Shown: positions 55,699-64,000 of the stretch, one piece after another | Layout: each line of letters begins with the position of its first letter | How positions within the stretch are numbered: the stretch's first letter is position 1 | Source of the DNA: Edaphochlamys debaryana | Taxonomy: Eukaryota > Chlorophyta > Chlorophyceae > Chlamydomonadales | NCBI GenBank assembly: GCA_016858145.1 | Contig: JAEHOE010000134.1 | Location: forward strand, 124,001 to 188,000 | Direction: 5' to 3' | DNA length: 64,000 nt | Position numbers and translations under genes: made by a program | Notes under the pieces: generated by a model | The model's input: the letters and a program-made list of their open reading frames with translations, nothing else | Database searches by the model: none | Told to the model about the DNA's origin: nothing

Positions 55699-58600
55699 GC
55701 TTCACGCGTCAGCCTGGTGGTGGGGCAGGGTCCTGCCCGGCCCCTGCTCACCACCCTTGCCCTGGAGCACACGCTGCGAGCGTTTACCCCCCCACGGGAC
55801 GAGCGCATGGCAGCTATGAGCCTCCTGGACGGCAGTATTGCTAGCCTTGAGCAAGCTGCGCAGCTTGCGCCCGCTGGTGCTGCCACCAGTGACGGCTGGG
55901 CAGTGGCGGCCGAAGGGGTCGAAGCGCCGTGGTAAGTCGGGACCTTCAACCGCACCCAGCCGCCAACCGTTCCGCTCCAAAGCGGCCGCACCCCACCTTG
56001 GACTGCGCAGGTCCTCCAAGGCTGCGGGCTTCCCGACCACTGGGGCCCTGGCGCAGGCTGTGGCGGGTGCACAGCCTGTATCGAGCTGGCCTACGGTCCT
56101 AGATTGGGATGCGCAGGCCCTGGGGCTGGGCGAGTACGCCGCACTGCCGCTGGTGGGTCACATGGTGGTCTGAGCGTACCGTACAGACGCGATAGACCGG
56201 ATGTTGTCTGAGCTTGGGGATCGGCTGGCAACTCAAGAGGCCCCTTGGGCGGGAGGCAACAAGGCTGCGGAAGGCTGAGGCAATGGCTCAGATAACCAAC
56301 ACCAGATCGAATTTGCAAAAAGTTGCTCGAGACACGACACTCCCACATTAAGACTCCCTTTCCAATGTGCATGCCATCGCAGCTGCGCGCTCACGCCTCA
56401 TCGCCCAATTCCAGCTGGCTGAGGCAGCTGGAGTCGGACGCCGCAGCGGGCTCCGGCCTGCCGCCCCAGCTGCTCGCGCCGAGGCCGGGCCAGGCCGGCG
56501 GTGCCGCGCCTGCGCCTCTGCTGCTCCTCTATCGGCGTGACTGGCTGGAGCGGCTAGCAGCTGGGGACGGAGTCAGCGGCCGCCGCAGGAGCACTGCGGA
56601 GACGCGAGGGGCATCTGACCTGCTGCCGCCTACATGGGATATGCTTGCGCAACTGCTGGGGTCGCTTGTGAACAGGGACCTGGATGGAGACGGCCGGCCT
56701 GATCACGCGCTGTGCGTCAACCTGTTGCCAGGTGGGTGGGGACAAGGCCTGAGGGTTTGCAAGTGGGACCGTTCGTGAACAGGGGGCGGGGCTTATCTAA
56801 TCATGGGCGGTTCCTAGCAAAGCTCAGAGCCTTGCCCTCCCTGGCTCCCTCCAACCTGCAGACTGCAAGGGCGGGGCGCTGCTCACTGCCATCTGGGCGT
56901 CCCTGGCTCAGTCTGGGGGCACCGCCCAAGGCCTGTGGTTCAACTCGGCTGATATGAGCCCTGCGCTGGGTGAGCCGGGTGGTTGTGCGGGAAGGGGTGG
57001 ATGACGCGGCGTAGTCCCTCCCGCCCGCGGGTCTAAGCATTGCCTTTCTACCCTTGCAGACGGCCCCGCACTTCCAGAGGCGCTCCGGCTCTATGCAGCC
57101 CTGGCTGCATCCAACGCCGCGCCCTTCACTCCCGGCGGCCAGGCGCTCTCCCGGAGCACACTGCCTGTGACTCCAGAGGATCTGCTGGCAGCAGGGGGTG
57201 CGCTTGACCCCACCTCGGGGGCCCCGCTGTGTGGTGCCATCAACCCCCTCTTCGCCGCCGGGCGCTGCCTCTTCACGATCGACTGGGCGCCTTCTGCACC
57301 TCGCCTTGCGTACCAGAGTGAGCAAGACGCATCACCGATGGCAACTGCGGTCTCTGCTCTCTTCACACTGTGTTCCCTCCCCTGCAGACGTGTCTGGCGT
57401 GCTAGGGGCGGCGCTGCTGCCGGGGAGCCTGTTTGTGTCGTCCACTTCAGCTGCTCGCTCAACCACGATGGAGGGTCCCAAGGGGCCCCCCCGGGCTGCC
57501 CCGCCCCCGTCACCACCTGAGCCCCAGCAGCTGCTGCCCTGCAACCCCACGCGGTGTCCCCACGCGGAGCCCCTGGCGGACACAGCGGCTCTTGCGGATG
57601 CGTGGGGGCGCTATGGAGTTGATTTCCGAGGCACAGGGGTGGGGCAGGCTCAGCAGGAGGGCGGCGAGGAGCTGTGGGTGAACCGAGCGCCGCTGCTTGG
57701 GGAGGCCGGGGACGTGTGGGTCCTTGCACCCGGCCAGTCCCCCGCAACCGCCATGCGGACTGCGGAGTTCATACGGTGAGCGGCCTGGATGTAACGCTCT
57801 GGTTGTTCGCGAGGTGTATGACGAGACCTGAGCATGCCCCGCGGCCCTTCGCACAGGCTTGCTGGTTACCACCTGGGGCTCAAGTACGGGGCGCTCGTCA
57901 ACCTTAGCACCAGCACTTGGGCACCGAACTCGTTGCTTGATGCCCCAAGTCAGGCCCTGTCGGACGCCACAGCAACGCTGGAGATGGCACCGGCGGACGT
58001 CACGGCATTGGCTCAGGTGCGTGAGTGCAATCTCAGTACGGCGGGTGACTCTGCATAGGCCGTCCCGCAGCGTGCACACGCCTGTGCCCTCACCCTCACT
58101 CCACAGGCCCTTGCCGCCAGCGCTGCGCACCCCAATGCGGCCATGGACGTGCTGCTGCCGTACAGCTCGTCGTACAGGTGGGCGAGGCGGCGGGATGGGG
58201 AACTGATGCGTGGTAGAGCCTAAGGCAGTGGCAAGGCCTGTCACTTTGCCGCATCAGTCAACCGTGGCCCTCACGCCTCCGCCCCTCACCCAGGGCCGCA
58301 CTGGACGAGCTTGCTTCAGGCTCCCTGCTGGCAACCGCCGCCGGGAACCGGTCCACGGACTTGCAGCGTCTCCTGGCGGCAACACGCGCCAAGTTCGTGA
58401 CTGCCCTGCAAGGTACGGTCCTCTCCTCCGCAGCAACTGTTGTGCAAGTTTAATACAGCTCTACACGGCAGGACGCTCGGAACCTTCGCTTTGACGCCTT
58501 TACCTGCTGTGCTTAGCTGCTGCCCCTGAGAACCTTCCCTGACACAACTCCGCCGGTGGTGTCGTCATCCCCCTCTGCATGCAGCCTTACCATACCCCGC

Positions 58601-61600
58601 CATCACCAAAACCCTGTACCACCACTCAATTGGGCTGCACACAGCCGCGACAAGTGGCCCTGAGGACGTTTCGAGTGACCGAGCATGGGCAGTAGGCGTG
58701 GCGGTCGGCGTGAGCGTGGGCGGCACAGTCCTCTTGGTCCTCGCCGGCCTCTTCCTGCTATGGCGGCTGCGGCTGCGGCCCAGAGCCCCTCTGCTGTCCC
58801 GAGGTGTCAAGCCGCCAGGCCCGGGGCCCGCCACGACCCTCGCCCTCACGGACGTGCAGGTGACACGGGTTGCGGGCTCTTCCTTGGGAGCTTGCAGCTT
58901 TACAGGCTGCCCCACGGGTGCACCTGCTAACCTTATTGTTATCGTTGGCCCTCGACCCCCGCCAAGAACTCCACCCTTCTGTGGGAGGTGCTGTCTGCGG
59001 AGCTCATGGATGAGTGCATGGCCATCCACCACGGAGTGATGAGGATGGTGCGTAGGGTGGGAGGCCTGTCTGTGATCTGTGCGACTGAATGCTAACAACA
59101 CACTTAACTATGCCCGTGTGTGGCAACAGGCCATCGAGAGCAACTATGGTTACGAGGCCTTCACAGAGGTATGGGGAAGGGGCTCTGTGCCTGGCCAAAT
59201 TATCCTCAGGAAGGCTGTCCCCATGGTTTGCTACATTCATGTCCTGTGCCCCCCCTTGTCTGCCCAGGGTGATGCCTTTGCGGTGGCCTTCCATGACCCC
59301 GAGGACGCACTCGCATTCGCCATGGACATTCAGGTGTGTGGACCGCAGAGAGGCGGGCGCACGTGTGCTGCCCTGCATGCTTGTCCGCGGCACATCCCCA
59401 TCAACTTCCCTGGCTTCCCCTCCCTGGGCCCCCCGCCCCAACCCCACAGGCCGCCCTGCTGGTCGCGGACTGGCCCCCGGAGCTCCTGGCCCACACAGAC
59501 GGCTGCGAGGTCTGGGCGCGCCGATGCACGCACCTACCGATGCCACCGCCTTCACCTCAGCAGCCGTCGGGCCTCACGTCTGTAGCTCTCGACGGTGGTA
59601 TCGAGGAGCCGCGCAAAACCCCCAACAGTGGAACACACTCACGGCTGACTGCCGGAAGCCGCAAGTGAGCAATCCCAGCATGCGGAACCGCTGGCTAAAC
59701 CTGCCTTACTAGAATCGGTTTGTCTGGATGCCGCCCTGAACTTCGCACGCTTCCCCTGCTGACCTGGTTACCTCTCGTTGCAGGTTGCGCCAGCTCCTGA
59801 GTGGCGCCGCCTCCCGCACCCAATCGGCCCTCATGGGCTCTGGCGCTGCAACGGCCGCTCCGTCTGAGCACCTGGCATCTGCCATGGGCTCGCAAGACGC
59901 CCAGCCAGAACACCCCGACCTGCTGATGGGGTCCCCATCTGACCGCGGCAGCCACCGACGCCTCCCCCTGTCGTCCTGCCAGCCCCGGCGGCGGCGGAGC
60001 ACGACAGGGGCTCAGCTGCAGGCGCCCCCGCCGTCGCTGCTGCAGCTTCACCCCTCGCTGCAGGCCCCAGGCCAGCCCTTCTCGGCCGCCACCACCGCTT
60101 CTCATCACTTCGCCAGCCACAGCCAGACCGACTCCCAGCTCCTGGCTGGTACCCTAGGCACCGGCGCGGTCGACTCCGTCGCCATGGCTTCCTATTCCGT
60201 CGGCGGAGCTTCTAACAGCAGCGGCGGCGGCTGGTATGGCCGCCCTCGGCTGCTGTCGGGTCAGGGGGCTGCGGTCGTCTCGAGGCGTTCCGCGGGCTTG
60301 GCGTCTCCGGGAGTGCCATCGCCACCGCCCATGCTCCTGCCGCTCCCTGAGGACGCCATCCGCCTTGTGGCGCCGGAGCGTGACACCCCGCCCTCCCCTT
60401 GGAGGACCTCTCAAGTGCACGCTCCTCCGGGCCCCTCCTTGGCACCGTTGGGCACCCGCTTCATGCGACCGCCGGCCCTGGTGTCCGTCGCGGACCCTCT
60501 CGACCACAGCAGCAGTGGGCCCCACTCGGCAGGGCAAGCCCTGGCACGCCCCGCCGCCAGCCCCGGACAGCAGGGAGCATCCGGGCTGCTGTTACCGCTG
60601 AGGGCACCCCCGCTCCCGCCGCTTCCAAGCAGCGTGCGGTGGGTCGACTGTGGGGCAGCCCAGTGGAAGGGACAGCGGCGTCCGCCTGAACGCCACGCGT
60701 CAAGCCATGCGGCGTTCTTAGCCCCACAACGCTTCACAACTCCAAGCGGCAGCTGGGCTGTCGTCAGGGACGCTCTGAGGCGTCCGCTTGCTGGGCTGGA
60801 CGAATCGGCAGCGGAGCCCGCTGGCTCCGAAGGCGGCGGGCGCCTGCTGAGCAAGGCGGACACGGGACCGGCTATGTGGCTGCCCAGCCCTCCCCAAGCT
60901 GCCCTGACGAGCACAACAGCTCGCGATCTGGCCGCCCCGGGTCCCAACTCAGCCCCGCCCATGGCAACTTCTAGCTGTTTCACGCCGCCTGCGCCTGCGG
61001 CTGCAGCGCCCCAGGGTGCCGCGCCCCCGGGCGCTGCATCGCCGGCCGGCCGCCCTCCGTCGATCCCCATCAGCGCTGCCTGGAGGGCCGCCCGGCAGCC
61101 GGGCGTGGCCGCGCCGGCGCTGCTGTCGCCCATCCAGTCAGGCCAGCAGTGGCAGACGACGAGCCGGGCGCAGGCGGGACTGGCGGCTGGGGCTGCTGCC
61201 TCTGAGCATGCCGCCGTGCAAGGCACGACGGTAGCCGCAGGTGTCGATGCTCGACCGGAGTCTGGACAGGCTGGGGCGGCTGCCGCCCCCGACGATGAGT
61301 TGCTAGCTCGGCCGCGGCCTGTCAGCCTGCGCAAGCACAGCAGCTGGTCCGCCGGCTCCATATCTGTGGCCGCGGCATCGGCGCTCCACAACACACTGGG
61401 GAACGAGGACCCCGCCTCAGCGCGCAACAGCAGTAGCGGCGGCCAGGGGCAGGATCTGCTTGGAGCTGCCGAGGCGGGACTTGCTCGCGCAGAGGCGCTT
61501 GACGGGTGAGAGGGGCAATGGCCATGTGCTTAGATCACCATGCAACGTCGCTTCTTGCGGACTTTGGCCGAGCGGCGTCTTGAGAGCCGACACGTTCCCA

Positions 61601-64000
61601 TGTATGAGCTGGCGTGACTTAAACACGGCCTTCTCGCCTTTGCTGTCTACCCCTCTGTCCCTTGAACCACAGAGTCTCCGCTGCTGAAGCCCGCTGGGCT
61701 GATGGCGAGCCAGAGGCCGAGCCGCTAAGCAGCGGGGCGCACGGCTTGGATCCCGGCCGGTGGGATCCACGCCTCGTGGTGCCAGCTGAGGACGAGACTT
61801 GTGTCTCGGAAGGCATCATCTCCGCCGCAAGCATCCGGGAGCAGCTGCTGGGTGCTGCACCCAGCCCGGGAGGCGATCGCGGCGGCGGCGGGGGCCCAGT
61901 GGCGGCCGAGGGCCCGCCGAGCGCTGGGACGGGCGCCTCCATGGGGCTGCGGGAGGTCAGCTCCGCGGGAGTACCTGCTCTGAGCAGCCCGTTCAGATTT
62001 GAAGGCTCCAACCCCTCCGACAGCGTCCCTGGCCTAGGCCCTGGCAGTGACGATCCCATGCCCAAGCCCGAGCCCAAGCCTCAGCCCCGGCTTCAGAAGC
62101 AGCGGGCCCCAGCCCCACACCCGTCCATGCCACCGCCTTCAGCCAGCCAACAGCCCTTGCACGGACGCAGCGGCAAAGCGCCCAAGGTGGCGGATGCTGC
62201 GGCTGGGCAGGGCGGGCCCGAGGCGGCCCTGTTTGGACCCATGGACCACCTGATGGACGACGGGCTGGGCAAGTTCCTCGAGTGGTGAGCGGGCGCGGGC
62301 CGGTGGGGGCCGCGTCCTAAACCCATGGGCTCTGCCACCCGGCCAGGCTCTTTCAACACACCGTTTCGGCGTTCCTTGCCACTGCCTATGATGCAGGCGC
62401 GCGCACGTGAACTGGTTCGACGAGGAGGTCGTTACAGCGGCATTCAGGCACGACGTGTACCGTGATGGGCCTGCAGGTGAGCGCGGGCCAAAGTTCTGGA
62501 TCTATCAAGCGCCCTAGCATCTGTACGGGTACTTGCCTCCGACTGGACTGCAACCATGCGAAGATACAACGGCAATAACCACGCCCCCACTCCCGCCCCT
62601 CTCAGGCGGAGCTGGTCGGCGCAACCGGCGGCAGCTGCCCGGCCAGCAGCGGGGTGACGAGGCGAGCGGCCCCCGCCCGAAGGGGGAGCCGCAGCAGCCC
62701 CGAGAGAGGCCCAGCCAGCCGAGGCGGCTCACTCTGGACCTGCCCCGGCGGCGCACGCTGGACGGTCATGACGGCTTGGGGCCGGCGCCCGCAGGCGCAG
62801 CTGGGCGGGGCCTGCCGCGAGCGTCGAGCCACGGCCACGGCAGCAGTCAGGTGAGCCTGCTTCCCAGGAATCAATGGCGATTGGCGCCGGTGGTCCTTGA
62901 TGGTCCGAACGTCATGGCACTGCGTGCGGGGTCGGCTCTCCATGTCAGCTCTTGGTCGACTTGCTCTGTCCGACCCCTGACCCCCGTGGCCCCCTTACCC
63001 CGGCAGGCGGCCGTCGGCCAGAGGGCGGCGCAGCAGCAGCAGCAGCGCCCCGTGCTCCGCGGCGCGCTCAGCTGGGCTCGGCGGGGCGTCAGCTCGCTGC
63101 TCTCCGGCAGCCTGGGCACTCCGGAGGCGACCACCTCTGCAGAGGCCAGTGACCCGGCGGACGCCAAGGTGGCCCCTGCAGCCGGCGCCGACCCGAGCGC
63201 GCGGCTGAGGCGGCAGGGCGACAGCACGGGGAACGCAACGACGTCTGCGCCGCTACCGGTAATGCAGGATGGCAGCAGGCGGCCTCGGCAGGACGTAGAG
63301 CAGTCACCACAGGTGCGCGATGGGAGACCCGTCTGTTGCTTAGCATCGTTGCCGCATGATCGCTGTGCGACTTTCCCTTGCCCTTACGCTTGCTGCCTTC
63401 GACTTCCTCTTGTAGGGCTCCGCAAGACCCCTTGCCGCGGACAAGCTGGCGGCTGCCGGCAGCGGCCTGCTGTCGCGCATCAGCCACGCCACCCTCCAGC
63501 TGCTGCCCATCAAGGCGCGCCGGAACTCTCGCACCCCTGCCGCCGGCAGCTCAGCAGAGGCGGTGCCGGCGGTCGAAATTGCCGCCGGCAGCCCCCCTTC
63601 CGCTTCCGGAAGCGCCCTGTCGCCGGGCCTGATTTTCCTCCGCAAATCCACCGAAGGAGACGGCGTGCATTCCGGCCAGGCCAGGGATGGGCCCACCTCA
63701 GGCGACCAAGATGCGGCTGCAGAGCCGGCGCCCCTAATCAGCACGACACCGGCCCAAGACCGCGATGGCCGCCCCAGCGACCCGGGCGCACCAGCCGTGT
63801 CCAACACCTTGACCAGCAACCGGCAGAGCCTGCTCCGGAGCATCGAGGTCTCGGCATCGGCCTGGGCTCGCACACCCTCAGGTGCCCAGGAGCAGGCGTC
63901 TCCACCCGCGCCATCGCCCGCTGACCTGACTCTACCCGACACCGTCAGCCTCGGCACTGTCGGCATGGAGGCGTGGCGGCAGGACGTCACGACGGTCGTT
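55699..64000 (+). CDS. Membrane nucleotide cyclase with solute-binding-protein ectodomain (copy 2, cut by window edge)
   Basis: Paralog of the minus-strand gene at 42613-32866 in opposite orientation; about 2,018 codons are in the window. Order is the same: solute-binding-like ectodomain, TM in exon 58585-58859, then the first half of C1 (ALTDVQNSTLLWE, NYGYEAFTEGDAFAVAF, both metal Asps), then the long low-complexity insert, which runs to the edge at RSIEVSASAWA. The rest of C1 and C2 lie outside. Exon sizes equal those of copy 1 in most ectodomain exons (349, 108, 258, 388, 160, 71, 119, 81, 39, 66). The upstream start is not identified. Exons: 55699-55931, 56011-56152, 56383-56731, 56862-56969, 57060-57317, 57388-57775, 57857-58016, 58107-58177, 58294-58412, 58585-58859, 58967-59047, 59130-59168, 59268-59333, 59450-59664, 59784-61505, 61673-62284, 62397-62476, 62606-62850, 63007-63312, 63416 onward. 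Whether it is a full working gene depends on both missing ends. Confidence 0.83.

Larger units (their letters stand above)
38760..59560. repeat. Large inverted duplication flanking the GCP6-like gene
   Basis: The segment about 41850-38760 (minus) and the segment about 56383-59560 (plus) match closely in exons and in introns (compare the introns at 40473-40393 and 57776-57856, which differ at only a few bases). The arms face away from each other with roughly 14.5 kb between them, holding the whole GCP6-like gene. Similarity falls off on both sides: the first two ectodomain exons and everything after the exon ending near 59664 are clearly diverged. Confidence 0.85.

Overview
This 64 kb window reads as nuclear DNA of a green alga, most likely a volvocine/Chlamydomonas-type chlorophyte. 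The coding sequence is very GC-rich. Genes are split by many short GT-AG introns, and the proteins carry long Ala/Gly/Ser/Pro-rich insertions. The gene families (CHASE-receptor cyclases and phosphodiesterases, solute-binding-protein cyclases, a GCP6-like protein) fit such an alga. The taxon is inferred. No RNA genes, CRISPR arrays, viral genes or intact transposons were recognised.

Layout, left to right. (1) 466-2111 (+): a small four-exon gene for a probably plastid-targeted acidic protein of unknown function with two pairs of internal repeats. (2) 2488-9930 and 12318-19370 (+): two tandem paralogs encoding receptor-type cyclic-nucleotide phosphodiesterases (TM - CHASE-like ectodomain - TM - juxtamembrane helix - disordered linker - class I PDE domain). 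(3) 30746-22724 (-): a receptor guanylyl cyclase with the same CHASE-like ectodomain and a class III catalytic domain bearing guanine-selecting Glu and Cys. (4) About 42613-32866 (-): a very large membrane nucleotide cyclase with a periplasmic-binding-protein-like ectodomain, one TM, and C1 and C2 cyclase domains, with about 1,150 residues inserted inside C1. (5) 54202-44550 (-): a GCP6-like gamma-tubulin complex component. (6) 55699 to beyond 64000 (+): a second copy of gene 4 in inverted orientation, cut by the window edge. Exon models were joined by hand; every stated junction keeps frame, and the paralog pairs support each other's splice sites.

Five of the seven genes make or destroy cyclic nucleotides at a membrane. 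The cGMP-making receptor and the two PDEs share ectodomain and juxtamembrane architecture, so they may be opposing outputs for related extracellular signals. The PDE linkers each carry four R-R-x-S motifs, which suggests feedback phosphorylation by a cyclic-nucleotide-dependent kinase. Both paralog pairs show blocks where introns are nearly as similar as exons, a sign of recent gene conversion or recent duplication.

The main uncertainties are the 5' ends of the two solute-binding cyclases and the first exon of the guanylyl cyclase. Stretches without genes are 1-465, 2112-2487, 9931-12317, 19371-22723, 30747-32865, 42614-44549 and 54203-55698; each is described below.
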